Assembly: GCA_030549495.1 (NCBI GenBank)
Contig: JAUIRK010000846.1
Coordinates: 16,001-80,000 of the forward strand
Direction: 5' to 3'
From: Nectonema munidae
Lineage: Eukaryota; Nematomorpha; Nectonematoida; Nectonematidae
Length of the DNA: 64,000 bases
Every line of letters starts with the position of its first letter. Within the stretch, counting starts at the first letter, position 1. A program made the position numbers and the translations under genes. Positions 19,889-34,800 of the stretch are shown piece by piece. The notes under the pieces were generated by a model that ran no database searches, was not told where the DNA came from, and saw only the letters and a program-made list of their open reading frames with translations.

Positions 19889-22800
19889 GTACTTGTTATC
19901 GAGTTTTAGAATGTCAATTGTCAAAGTATCAAATTTTAAGTCACAATAAAAATAAAATGGATGCCTTAGTTTGCCATTTTTCGAGAATTGGAGCTACCTT
20001 TCCATATCGTTCCTAGCAATCTTTTTTCTAAGATAAGCGGTCAAGTGGACCCCTGTTTATTTTTATTTTAACCACTGACCAAATTTTACTTTTTGCCGAA
20101 GACTACTATCCGTAATGGGCATCATTTTATCCATGCTTCTGGAGCGAGACCTAAAGGCACTGCCAAATCTGAATCAAGTCCGGGGAGGGACGTGGGAACT
20201 TTCAGAAAATAACCCAAATTTTTTTTATACCATATAACAATTTAAATATTTTTCTCAGAAGAGGAGCAGAAATTTTCTCAAGCAGAGCTCTATTTGGCTT
20301 AACGAGTTTCCAGGCGTATCCGGAGACACGAATGCAAAAATGTTGTGGTTTTTGATTAAAATTGAGTTTTTTTTAAACATTAAGCAAAATACATAATACT
20401 GTACTTGACAATTTACTGAGTTATGTGAAAACGGTTATTCTAAGTAATGAAACACTGTTATATAATAGTAATTCTCAAAATATGAATTCGAGGCTGCAGA
20501 CAGAATGAGTGTTGCCAGATCGTGTGTTTTTTTGCAAAGTGTACTTATTTTTCTTTTCGCGCGCTTTTAAAAAATTTAATGAAATTTTTTTCCATTTAAA
20601 ATCAGTTTCTCCTTTTGTCACTTCACATAAATGTGATCTTTATTTGAGACCGAGTGAATGATTCCTTTTCAAGGAAGTGACCGCAGGAAACGTATAAACT
20701 TTTTCTTCACTTATTTAATTTAATTTCTTCACGTTATAAACAATGCAATTAGAAAAGTCTGTTTTCCGCAAAAAATAAGATAACTATTTGAAAGGAGGTT
20801 TTTTTTATTTAAACTGGGCATGGAAAGGATGTTAATTAATTTTAACATAACATGATCCATATTGCTAAACACAAAATTGAAAATGGCCGGTTCGATTTTG
20901 CTTTCATTTATAATTTGGCATTGTTGAGATTAATTCATTTTTATTGAATTGTAATATTGCCAAATATAGCGTACTTCTAAAGGCATATGGTTATAACCAA
21001 AGTGTACCTATTGAGGTATGCGGATCATTTGAATTGGTCCCCTTTCCAAACTTGACGCGTGTCATATGTTGCCAACTCCTGGTTTAGATTACTGTAAATA
21101 CGCTGCCAAAAGATGCACCTTTTCCTAAAGTAAAAGTAAAAAATTTTTTTTGGTTGCCTCTTTTGTTGTTTTGTGACTTTGAGTAACTTCAACATTTGTA
21201 AATAATGAATTTTTAAAATACACCTGAAGTTTTGATGCCAAGTTTTTATCGTTTAATAACAACAAAGGAGGCAACGTAAAGAAATTTTTCAAACAATTTT
21301 TATTAAAGTAACTTGTATACTGATTTCTTTTTTATTTGTGGCGAAATATAAAACATAAAAAGTGGATATCATTCTAAACTATTCTTAAATTTAAACTATC
21401 ATAGCATGTCATTCAATCTTCAATATTACAGGGCTTAATTTTCCTCCGAATAATTTTATATCACTCCTTCACTATACACACAAAAATTCACGGAGATAAA
21501 TCATAGAAATACCCACTATATATATAATATATGATTTTTTGTGGATTATTTTACATGTGTTTGTGGTGTACTAATAAATCACAAGAATGTTTGAAAAGCA
21601 TATGATTTTCATATGGCTGAACTATTTTTAATCATACTAAAAGAAATATGTGATGTCTATTTTTTAAATTCTCTAAATAACCTCTCATAAGGCGATTTTT
21701 TTTCTTCAAAAAATGAACGCAAAATATATCCGCTTCTTTAACCCATCGAATAGTTATAATATAGTTTTTAGCCAGATATTCGCTTTCATTATAAAAAGTA
21801 GCATCGTATATCTTTAATTAAATATATGAAGTATGTTGATTGTGATGTGATGTACCTTTTTAGTTTTGTTATCGACACACTCAAAAAACTTGACCCGAAA
21901 ACGAAGTGCTTTCGCAATGTGACCGGAGTCTTGTTGGAACGCGATGCTGATGAAATCATAAAAGCGCTTCAGATAAATTCTGGAAATGTGAGTATTTCAA
22001 ATTTTTTCCTTAACGTTGCGAAGATCTAACTCACTCACAGAACACATGGGTCCAACATGTGAGCGCCCGCGCTCAGAATAACTTTTCAACTCATTATTCA
22101 TTCCTTATCCCTCTAATTACATTTGGCCCTCACAAATTCTATCCTCAACCTCGCCCAAAAATTCCTTCACTTCAATTCTTGCACTAGAAGGTGCTCTGAA
22201 ATTACGTCTTTACCTTTTGTCCCATGTTGTCGAACGACTTAAGGAATCAATCTATGAAATTAATACCAAAAATCTAATCGAATAATAAATTCGAAATTTT
22301 ATTTTAGTTACTTGTTTCTAGTGTCGCCCCTGTTAAACTCAAGATTTTTACATATTATTAGGCGAGCCGTGTTATATTACCGTTTAGAGGTATGCACAGT
22401 GGATTGCATCGTAGCTTTTTTGAATACTGTGGCAGAGGAGCTGCAGTTTTTAAGCGCCATCAAGTTGACAGATGTGTCAACAAGAAATTGCTTACATAGG
22501 GTAAAATTTATGTGTGTGCGTACATTTGTATTTCAATTTTTTAATCCTAAGTTTCGTGTATTTGTATTTGCATTGTGGAAAATGTAATGAAAAATATAAG
22601 AATATGGCGTATCATATGATACATGACAGGGGGTATCAATAAAAGCAACTCAAAATTCTTTCCTGAAGAATTTCCGTTTATCGGCGGGGCTGAACTACGT
22701 AGCTATTGTGTATATCGAATTGATTGAAATTATGAATATATATATTATGTTAATTTGATACGCTGAGCTATAATAAAAGCATCTTTAAGTTTATGTTATA

Positions 22801-25800
22801 TTTTCAAATTAATAAACGTATTTGCATTGTCTTTTAAAATTTGGTAGCAAGGGTTGTGTTTGTATTTGAGACTCGAAAATAAGTATTATTTGATCCAACC
22901 CCCGTATTCGTGATTGGGTCGACCAATATTTTGTGCACGCAACTTCTTCATTATTTTTAATATTGCTCTTGTAATATCTGATGTATACAGTTCATTTGAA
23001 GCAGTTCGTTATTTTTACTTTACCTCACGGCCTTGAGCAAAATCATTTTTCATTATTCGTTTAAGCAAGAAATAGCTCATGAATAAGACAACCATTTAAA
23101 AAATACACTCTAGGGATTATAAGTTGAGAATTTTGTCTAATTCTAGATCAGAAATAAGGAAAAACCTTGGGCTAGTGACTGGAACAGAAGAAGAAGATTT
23201 AGTATATGTGGCTTTCAAAAAATGTTAAAAACAAGTATGACAAGTATGGCATAGCATAAATGTAAAATTATTTCGCGGCAAAAATTTTTGTTGAACGAAT
23301 GCACAAGTCCTATTTCATCAAGTATTAAAAATAAATAACATCTAGAATCCTGTATTAAATTTATGTGGGAAGATATAAGACCTTTTAAAACAGTTGCCGG
23401 GGGAAGGTTTTAAAGCGCGAATTCAAGAAGTATACTGGAATACATTAATATATTGTCTTGATGGAAAAGCTATTCAACAGAATTTTGCAGGTTTTCATAA
23501 ATTGCTCGCAATATTTTGTGTATAATGGTTAGTAGTTCGCCACGTGAATGGAACTTGAGTATGACAGCGGCACCTTCTTTCATCAAGGAGAAGCAGCATG
23601 GAATAGTGAAAGATTGATGATGTTTTGTTTTAAATACTAGTAATCTAAAAAATACAGTTGTCTTTCATTTGTTTCCTAATTTTTGAAGGCTGTGGAATTA
23701 AATTCCTTTTTGATGGTGATCGCAGTGCAGTGCAGCGTATGCAAAAGTATTCGCGGCAGTGCATCTGCAGTTTGATCGTTGCAGCTTCATGCAGTTAAGG
23801 AATGTTTCTTGCTGATCTAAATCTTGAGACCAGGCATTTTGGCTACACTTTGAGTGCTTGGCAGGCGGAACTAAAGAGCCTCATTTAGTTTTTTTTAGTT
23901 TTGAAAAAAAAATAAAAATATGTAAATTTCATTCAATATTACATTTGGATATATTATATATTGTTTATGTGAAAAAAAGCTAAAAATTAACCAGAATTTG
24001 AAATTAAGCAAGTAAGGGGGAAATATGTTTTATTGTAATTAATAACCTTTTTTTTAATTTGAGCAATTTTTAGTCATAATCTCTCTTCATTACTGTTAGT
24101 ACGTTAAAATTTTGCGTATGATGTAACATTTTTGTTTTTAAATGGTGAATGAAGTGTAATGTAAATTGTATTATAGAAATATAAAAAGATGTTAAAATTA
24201 TATTTCGTTGGAGCATAGATTCAGTGTTCCTTATTACACCTTTTTGGCATGACTTCATACATGTTGACATTTTAAGAGCACTTTGTCCCCTTTCAAATTT
24301 ATAATCTCTTTATGCGTTTCAAAATATAGGAATATTTATCATTTCCGATATTTTATTCGAATCAATTTTATCAAGTTTTTTCGCTTTTTTGAAAGATGAA
24401 ATCAAATTTTACTCAAAAATATTTTTCCTTTTCGATTATATCAAATATTTTTTTGTGTTTTAGAAGTTATAATTCTATTTTTATAGTTTTTTTTATAAAC
24501 TTTTACTTCTCCTTATATTTTGCATTTCTCCTCAAATTATAATATTGACAAATTCACTCTGTCCTATTTTTAATAGTAAAAAAAGTATGTTTTTTTTTAG
24601 TTTTTTCTATAATTTTTTTAGATAAAAACCTTGAAATTTTACTTTAGATGAACACTAATGATTTGCTCTTGAAGTAAAAACTTTTTTGTTCAACAGTTTT
24701 TCTGAATCCTTAACAAACTGGTACCATGAGTGATTATGGTAGTTCTGAGGAGATAACATCCACTTATTGAAAATCTTACTTATTTGGAATATGTTTCTCC
24801 TTAGCAACTTTTTATTCCTAAAAAAAGAAAAAAAAATGTTAACTTTAAGTGAAGACACGATTAATCAGAATCGTGAGAGTCGTGTTTTTTCACGTATCGG
24901 AAAATTTTGCTGTTCTTACGAATTCCTTAAAATGGATAAGTACTCTGAAAGGTTTGATAAGCATGACTGATAAGCATTTACGGTTTTAGCGAATACATAC
25001 TTAATAACCTTAATTTAATATGAATGTCTAAATTATTTTAGTCACTCGCTATATGCTGATAAAAGAGTTCATTAGCAAGACAGTTTAATAGTAAAATATG
25101 TGAATACTTACACTTTTATTTCAAATATTTAGTTCTATATATGCGTCTATATGAAAGTAACTCTTTAGATATATTTATACAACGAGAAAGTTTAAAACTA
25201 TTACTGAGGCTTAAAGGATCGTAAAAGTTAAGCATTGTATATAGAGTGCGGGTTTCTTCAAAGTTAACCACTTTTCTCCCTGGATTTAGGAGTCAAATCT
25301 AAAACAAAAAAGCTATTGACTAGCTGTGTGTATAACTAAACCATAGAAACCATCTTAATCTTTGATTTTCCATACCCTTATTTATCTCATTGACATGACA
25401 AATACTTGTTATTCTCATTGCTAACCCAACATTTTAAGCTTACTTTACACATTATTCTCAACATTCTCATCTCAGCGTTATTTAGTCTACATTTCTCAGC
25501 TTCTTTCAAGCGCCAACTCTGTCCACCATGTGCTAAACTTGGCCTATTACAAGTAGTATCCATAATTAACTAAAGCAGAATTTTAAATTTCATGTCATTC
25601 TAATTTTAAGTTAATGAGATTTTTGAGCCTGATTATTCTTCGCTAATCGCTGAATACGCGGGGAAGTTATTGAAATGGCACAACGCAAGTCATCTTCAAC
25701 TTCCAACCGACTACGTTGTTTTTTTAATTTGCAACAATGTTGAAAAATCGGACTCACAGATATATGTAGACACAAATGGAAGTAATAATGTACGGATAGC

Positions 25801-28800
25801 TCTTTCTAAGACTTTAGGATAAGAATTGCACATAAGAGACCAAAATTCTGTTGTTAATTTTTTTCGAACATATCTCTTGCTCTCGAATCAGCTTCTAGCT
25901 CCAAAACTCATCCTGACAATCATCAGGAAGATTTTCAATTGAAAATTTGAATGGATTGCGCATTAAATCCAAGTCATCATCACTAAGTTCTGGATAATGA
26001 TATTTTTTGAAACTGTGGAAGCACTTTTTCTTCACCATCAACAACAAGAACTGATGACAGATTCTCAAACATTGCAACGTTATTTATATTTACTTTTCTC
26101 TTCCAATTATCCAGTTTGCTGATAAAAGCTTTCAATGAATCAACGAATTTTATTTATGATATTCGTATCTCTTCCTCGCATTTGCATATTGAGCTTATTA
26201 AGTTGTTGAAAAATATCACCCAAATATGCCCGTTTCATGATATATTCATCATGCAAATAAATCCATCTTTCCTTGAACTTCAAAAAATAATTTAAGCTCA
26301 TCTCTGAGTTCAAATATTCGCTGTGTCACATTTCTTTTTGAGATCCATCGAACATTTGTGTGAAAAAGAAGCAGATGAGGTTCAGAATCCATATCAATAC
26401 ACATAATTGTTTGAAAAGACGTGACTTTAGCATAATTCACAATCTGAATTCTTTGATTCAGAACCTTTCCTAGTGAAGCTGAGAGTGTTTTTGAAGCCAG
26501 TGCCTGACGTTGAATCATACAATGAATATATTTCATTTGTGGAGCTCGATTTTTTAAAGAAACTTGGAATTCTGATTTAGTCCCCAACATAGCTGGTGCG
26601 TCATCTGTACAGCAATCGCAGATATGATTCCATGAAAGAATTTCTGATTCAAAGAAAGATGAAACTTTTTCTATAATATCAGAGACTTTGGTAGTTGTTT
26701 TAAGAGAAAAACAAAAGAGAAACTCCTCTTGAACTTTTGTGAACATATCTTGCAAAAGCCATCAATCATCAAGTTGAATTGAATAAACACTGCAGACTTG
26801 ATCTTTGATATCAGTTGCAATGTCACTCATTCTTCTTTCAATTGTACTGTCTGATAATGAAACTGCAGCAAGTTTTTTTCTCCAAACCACTTCCCAACAC
26901 TATTTCTACGATCTTAAGAGCACATGGTTTAATCAACATTTCTCCATTTGAGTCTGGTTTTTTTTGCAATCTCCAAAGCTTCAATGAACTTTCGATTTGA
27001 TTCATGAAATTTTACTGTTGAGTCCAATTTCATACTTTTAAGAGCATTTTTTCATAATTCTTTTAAGAGCTTTTCATTTTTTAATTCTGGTGGTGCTGAA
27101 CGTAATAAAAAAGTCGTTTTAACAAAAAAGTTTAACTACAAATAAAAAAATTAATCTTTTTATCTTTCCTGTATTTATTAAATCCAGGAATTTATTGAAG
27201 CCCGAAAAAATAATTATTGGATTTTATTTTAAGAGAATGTAAATAAGTAAAAAAAATTGCTATAAAAAACAACCGCAATTTTAAAATGACTCGAATTCCA
27301 AAGAATCTTTGTCAATCTTTGAAACTACGGTACTCGGACATTTGGCCGAACAAAAATTTTACCAAACGGACATTTGGCCTAATGGACATTTGGGGGACGG
27401 GTGTTTAACCAAAAATATAAATACAATTGGTTATTTTTCCAGACTTCTGCAACTAATAAAATAAAATTGTTCTAATTTTAAAACACCAAAACTCAATAAT
27501 ACAGTAAAAGGGATGTTACACAAACATTCATATTTCTCAGTGATTGAGATAAACTTTTAGCCTAAAAAATGATTGTAAAAAGAAAAAAATTGATAAAATA
27601 AAAATAATAAACTTAAGTAAGACATCTTAAGTATTTAAATATTGTGAGCAATTGCTTTTAGAAAATCCATTTATAAAAACTCGATAGCAAATCGTTTGCG
27701 TATAGAAGGTAAGCATAGAAAAAGTGAACAAAAATTATGCTGCGGATTTGTAATCAGTAAAAAAATAAATATGTAATCAATCCAATAAATAAATATGGAT
27801 ATGTAATCAGCAAGGTAGCTTCGAGTAGATAAGTTATTCATCACATGATTTGTGTATAGAAGTTAAAAAACAAAAATTGGGTGCAGGTGTTTTTAGAGCA
27901 CAAGTTTGCAGACTTACTGAAAGTAAAGCAACGTCTACAAAATTGTTAAATTGTATGCATATTTTAGGTGTAATTGTTCTTTCGGACAAATAGCTGGTCA
28001 CGAAAACGACACATAACAATAATAAAAAATACTTTTTGTAGATCGCTAACTACGTACTTTGTCAATAATCTCTTGACAAAGATGATCATTAAGAAATAGT
28101 AACTGCATCGTTTTACTTAAAGGCGCACATCCGTGGGGGGGGGGGGCTTCTAATGTGATTTCAAGGGCGGAAGGAGGGGGGGGGCAAAAAAGCCTTTCGC
28201 CCCTCAATATTTCATGTAATTTTTAGCGTAGAACTTAGGGATTCGAATAGCTCATTTATATAAATTTAAAGTTTGTAGAATATTTCTTCCAATAATTTTA
28301 AAGCTTTAATTTTTATTTAAAAGGGCCAAATTTAAATTCACCGCTACATCCCTGTTAATTCATAGGCCCATGTCATAAATGTATTTTCAAATAATTTACT
28401 TTACTGAATGAACATATGTGTAGGTAGAATATGAAGATTATATAAGATGATTCCTTGTTTTTCTGTCTTACTAATCAAGCCTGGTAACATTTCGTTGCTA
28501 AAAATTTTAAAATTTAATTTTAAGCAACAATGCATTTCAGTGCAGGGTAATCAATCGACCTAACCAATTCATTTGATATGAACCAGGCTTGTTGACAATT
28601 AGTGAGATGAGAGGCTGAGAAAAATCATTTAGCTCATAAACAATGTTGCATCGGATAGTGGGGTTGTCGGATAAATGAGGTCTAACCGTATTACCAATGA
28701 GTTCTCTAATACAACCCTTTCCATAATGTCTTTAAAAGACAAAGACATTTTTAACACAGAATAGAGAATTGGCTCAACCAAATTCTATTTCCTAAAGATT

Positions 28801-31800
28801 TACAAAAGAGATCATTTTTAGAGCCATGGTAAAAAACCGTCACTTGATTAGAGTATAATCTAGCGATAAACTATACATTTAGACTGTCACTATCCATTTC
28901 AATAATTGGTAAATGGCAATAAGGAGGGATAAAGACTTAATTATATCTGATGAGTAGTGATCAATCCTATATGAATGATTTTGTTCCCCTGTTGAGCTTG
29001 AAGAGTGGTTCACAAACTTTCTAAAAATTTTCGGCGTAGTGGTCTAACTATAATTTTTTAATAACTAGTTGTCTGATTTAAAAAAATAAATCAACATATA
29101 AACTACTGTACTAAAAAATCGACACAATTGTTCATTCAAAAATTGTCGGAATAATCAAATCAATCTCAATGGGATGTTTTGTCTAAACCAGTTTGTTTAA
29201 ATTTGCTCTGTTTTGCCCAATGCAACTCTCATATCATTACTCACTCCCCATCTGTTTTAGGGTTTGGTTTCGATGCCAAGTAGCATAGAAAACGCTTGCT
29301 CACACTCATATGTAGTGGCAAATTGAATCTTTCAGAAACTTAATCATGATTGCAGAGGGGGATATAACGATTACAACGCTTCTAAGGTGTCGGAGTTGGG
29401 ATTTTATGAATACAAGAAAATGAAGTCTGAAAAATGATCTCCCAGTCCTAATATCAAAATATTGACTTATAATTTTTGTTGTTTTATTTTTACTGTTGTT
29501 TTAAAATATAATGAAAATTGCATTACCTGCTTCTAAAGCACAATTTTTCTAACTTCGATTTCATTATAGGTTACCACTAGTTTCCTGTTTGTTTCACAAA
29601 TAGCTACAATGAATTACAGATGAAATGTTTCTAGGACAGAAAATTCTACATGCTGTTTATTTTGATTTGCAGAAATTGCTGGATAATTTTATGGCTCGGC
29701 GCACTGAGTACCAATTACATCTGGAGATTTTTGCTTAAACAGATTCCGACTTAATACATTGTGCTATAAAAAAATTTATCACTTTGTCAAATGTTTCTCT
29801 TACAGTTGTTCTATTGCTGAGTTTCGTAAAATAAAAAATTGTCTACCTGGTTTTTGTCATATACATTTTGTACGTAAATGCAAGGCTGAGGCAAGTTTGC
29901 AGCATCTATTGTTTCATCAATCTGAGCAAAAAAGTTGACAATTGAATTCCGAATCAATAAAGCCACCTCTGACATGTCATCAGGCATCTCTCCTCTTAGC
30001 CTTCTAACGGTATCGTTTGACAGGAAGATATGCTTCAACTTTACTTCAGAATTTCTAAGCACATTCAATATATCTTTGCAGCAAGGTAATATCAACTGTT
30101 CTCCTATGTTGTGTGACTTTTGTACAATAGATATTTTTTGAAACTTTTCAAACCATATTTAATATTTTGCAAAAACATTCCTATGTTATTTATCAATCAT
30201 GAATTTGTGCAATCGTTCAGCCAATAATTTTGTTTACCGAACTCAAGTGGTTCACTACCAGCGAAATCTTCATTTGACGAGCTTTAGAAAAGTGGATGCT
30301 AACACTTCAAAACACAAAAGACACTTATGTTCCTCTTCCCTACCAGACATTAATGCAGTAAAACGAAATTTTAAGTGTGAATCGCCATATTTCATATTTT
30401 TAAGCCATTAAGAAAAATGCACATTTACATCTATAAAATTAGGCCTGAAAAGCAATAAAAGAAAAAAAATGGGACTCAATTCAAAGACAAACTTATTTTT
30501 TCTTTTTAAATGTGACTTATTGACAAAAATGGCAAATGATCCAATGTGGCAGGAATATTTTGCGCAAAACGATTCACTCAGTGTCCCCTTCTCGATCCCC
30601 ATGGATCTTCTTCGCGGCACGGCGGATTTCAAGAAAATCACTGAGCTTGATGCAATCAGAATTATAAAGATATCCGATATTAATAAATTATTTTCTGACT
30701 AATATAACAACGTGCTCTAAACCAAATTCAATGAATCTTCTTATTTTCTTAGCTTTATTTCTGTTATTTTTGTTACATTATTCAGTTTTTTTGTGAGTGA
30801 AAATTTAAAAGTATGGACGAGAGTAAACAAGAAAGTGTTTGCTTAAAAAGGGCAGCACGTAACACAGTTTCCCGACACGCTAGGCTGATGCGAGATACGC
30901 CTTAAGGTGCTGTTCCAGATCATGGGTGTCAAACATGTGGTGCTCAAGATCATTTCATTCGCTTTACCGAAACGTTTTCTTTATTGCCTAAGAGCATCTG
31001 AAGCAGGCCCGTAGCTAGGACTTTTCAATTGGGAGGGCTGGAAAAAATTTGGGAGGGGGGAGGGGGCTAAATATTTTCACAAATTTTTTTTGGTACTTAT
31101 GGGTTATCTCTCCCCCATTCAAAAATTTTTTTTTAGTAAATTACTGAAAAATTTTTTAAAGTGGGAGGGAGATAACTAATAAGTACCTAATTTTTATATA
31201 TAGTCTAAAAATAAACCATTTTTTGAACCCTTTATTGAAATCGAAATATATTCGGTTGGGGGGGGGGGCTTAGCCACCTCCTGCCCTCGCTGGCTACGGG
31301 CCTGATCTGAGCTATGGATTTTCTTGCATATTTTTATTTAGTTTTGACTTGTAACAAATGAGTTTTGGGGAATTTAATGAAAAAAAGCAAAATTCATCCT
31401 TTTCTTAATAACAATATTCCTGAAGATGCTACAATTAGAAGTAACAGAAATGAAATTCGATATAGTTCTTAAAAAGTTTCTGGAAGTAGATACAAAACCA
31501 ATTTATCTGTATACCTTGCAAATAAACAATCAAAATTCATTTTTTTGGTCTAAAAATATTCTTGTTTTATAGTTATGCGAAAATTTTTTTCACAAATGAA
31601 ATCTGGCAATTCATAAATTTATACGGGCGTAAAGCAACTTCACTCTAAACTTGATATTTTATGCCTTTAGACTAAAAATAAGCTCGACTTAGAAAAATTC
31701 TGATTCTTACGAATCTTCGACTTAGGCATCATACAATTAGGCATGATAAACGATGTGAAATAAAAACGCCTTGTTGCTCTTCTACGAAGTTCACTGTATT

Positions 31801-34800
31801 CATTCACATGCGTTGTATACTACATTTCATTGCATGCAAAATATAGTGTGAAGAAGAACATTCCAGATAATATTGGATTTGGGAAAGAGGAGACCTGTGT
31901 GCGTATCGCCACCATCATCATTATTTCATAGGGAAACTTCTACCCTAATTCCTTGTGTCTTGAGCGCGCTCGATAAGTTTGTTCGTATTCTCGAGAGATC
32001 TCTATTTCTTCACACCCCAAGCTTCCTTTGATTCAAAAGAAAAAGAATCCCTTTTGGTTTGGCAGTGCACACTTCGTTGTAGAGTGTTGTTAGAATTTAC
32101 TTAATTAAACTTTATTGATTCGCTCACTCACAACAATCGATTCCTCTTTTTCTTCGCTGTGAGCGTGTTGTGGTGTGAGCATGATTTTTGTGTAGCATCT
32201 TTTTCAAATCTCTCCTAATTTCACACTATTGTTGTCAGTGCCCATAATTTTTGTATTCACTTTTTACACTCAACTTTTTAATTCAATTTTTTATGGCGCA
32301 GAAGTTGTGACCCTTTAAAATATTTTGTCTCGCCTTTTATTCCTTCCCCTCAGTGCTTTGAGTGAAACTCAAAACAATCTCACATTTATTCCTTTCCTTA
32401 ATTTCTTTTGTGGTGTACACTAACGTCTGCGAGCTGGCTCTGCGATTATGCCTGAGCGTATATTTCTGCCAACTTATCAAAAAGTTATGCAGCAACAGAT
32501 ATAGCTGCTTATTTCCTTAAAACCCTCGTTTATTACGTGCTCATCAATACTGTCATCCCCAAAATATACTTTGATCCAGGGCTAGAGGGCGACCGTTTAA
32601 TCCCTAAGCCTCTCTCACCTCACTCACAAAGTTTCAAACAAATATATGTATTAAAATAAACTTCTCTAAACAAGTACGAGTTTGAAATGCATGGCCCTCC
32701 CTGACCTGTAAATTCACTCTGGGGTCGAATAAGAAATTTAGAAGTGAGGAGAAAAACGGAAACAGGTGGTACGGGCATGTTTTAAGAATGAAATAAGATA
32801 ATATACGTCAATCGCTGAACAAGAAAGTGGTTAGAACGAGAAGTAGAGGAAGACAACGCAAAAGATGGAAAGACGATCTGAAGGAACGACTCAATAATAA
32901 TTGGGGACTGAACGAAGGTGCGCAAAGAATCTAGAGAAATGGAGACAGCGGATCTCAGCAACCGACGCCTAACTTGGGGACAAAGTGTAGTCAAAGAACA
33001 AGATGATCTTTCAACTAACATATTCTTTCCAAATCTTAATTTTTTGACTTTTAACTAAATGACATCTAACAGAGCAAAGATATGTCTCAGTATCTATTCT
33101 GCAAGAATCTTAGGTTTTAAAATAACTAAATGTGATCGGATTATACTATTTGGAGGAGCTCAATTTTCCACAAGCGCATCAAATTGTTTTGTCTATTGGC
33201 AGCTTTTTTTCCAAGATTTTGTCATGCTCCTACTTTAAATCTCTAACTCAGTTGCACCCTTGCTACCGTAGGTATTCAATTTTGTAATAAAATGTTGAGA
33301 TGCATGGACTTTTACGTATTTACATGGCTCGTTCTAAAGACAAAACCACCGTATATAACTTTACCCAAAACATTCACCAATCCACTTTGTCTACTCGCAT
33401 CATCTCTTCAATTGTCCACACATACACACAACATTAGGAGAAACTGATTTATGGTCCAACGACTGCCAAGTGCTAAACTTGCTAGGGATCATACATATAT
33501 GACGTCCCCTATCACGGAGGAGGGCGACGGGGGTAAACTAAATCTAGATGCTGTGCAGTAAAAAATGGAGCATTCGCGGTCAAAATCACGACAGGTTCAA
33601 AAATTTAAAAATTTGCTGGGCGTCATTTATGTATGATCCCCTAGCAAAGTGAGGAAACAACTTGGATCTAAAAACTCCTGCCATATGTAGAAGTCTACAC
33701 CTGAAACCAGCAGTGCCCAAAGTGGCTTTATGTAGGCTGACAGAATTTACACCTTTTGTCGTAGCTACTGCTAAAGAGAAATAAAATGTTGTACTTACTC
33801 AGTCGCAAATAAAAATGACTTTTATTTGATTGACAAATTGCGCTAATAATGAGATAACCTAATCTGTGACCAGCAAAACAACTTTATGTCATTTGAACAG
33901 TGGTAAAGGTAGCGTGCAGTGTTTTCATCGAAATATCATGATTGCGCTCCCTGTGTCTTACTAACGGCAAGGAAACTTTGATGCTGAATCGAAAACAAGA
34001 ATTTACGTGTTTAATTTGTGAGTGTAAATGTGTGTTGTGATAAGTTTATTTTTTTTTAAATATCATTCTTTTAATTACATCTAATTTAATAAACACGTAT
34101 TGGTGAAAAGATTTTATAATGAAATGTTTACTTTTTAGACAATTTTGTGTGCAATTTAAGTAATTTGATGCGTTTTTGTCTTATTCATTTAACATTCATT
34201 AGTCATATTATTTGTTATTATTAAAGTGAAAGGCGCCGTGGGGTGTTTTCATCGAGAAAGCACACTTGCGCCGCTTGTATCAAAATATGAGGAAAGTAGG
34301 CTTGATGTAGGATCGAACCCAAGACCTCGAGTTAGCGAAACCGAGCATCTAATCAACCTTACTCACGCCCCTTTAGTTTCACAAGAGGATATAGAGACAT
34401 TTCCTTATATTTTTTTTATTTTTGTTTTTTTAGATAAATAAATTAACATTTTAAATGAGCGGTATTTTGAATACAACATTTCAAGCCTTAACTTTGATAT
34501 ATAACAGTAGATCCATTTTTATTCATTATATATGACAGTGTATCAACTAAGTTATACAGTGTTTCGATGTTTTCGTCACCTGTAACAGAAGCTAGATAAA
34601 AATAACTTAATTTGAAGAAAAAGTTTACATTTAAATACCCTAACTATTAGTAAACAGTAAAGAGAGTTTTTACGATAAAGTTCTTAGCTGTATTTCATTC
34701 TAGAAATTTGTCCATCACAGAGTTTTAATCTTGAGACCCCCGTTTTCACTTACATCTGTGTTTCGTTGTATTCTGTTTTTTAAACAAATTTACTCGTGCA

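Noticed and set aside
32782-33021. Minus-strand 79-codon ORF
   Set aside because: Antisense to the LINE C-terminal RGRQRKRWKDD coding on the plus strand.
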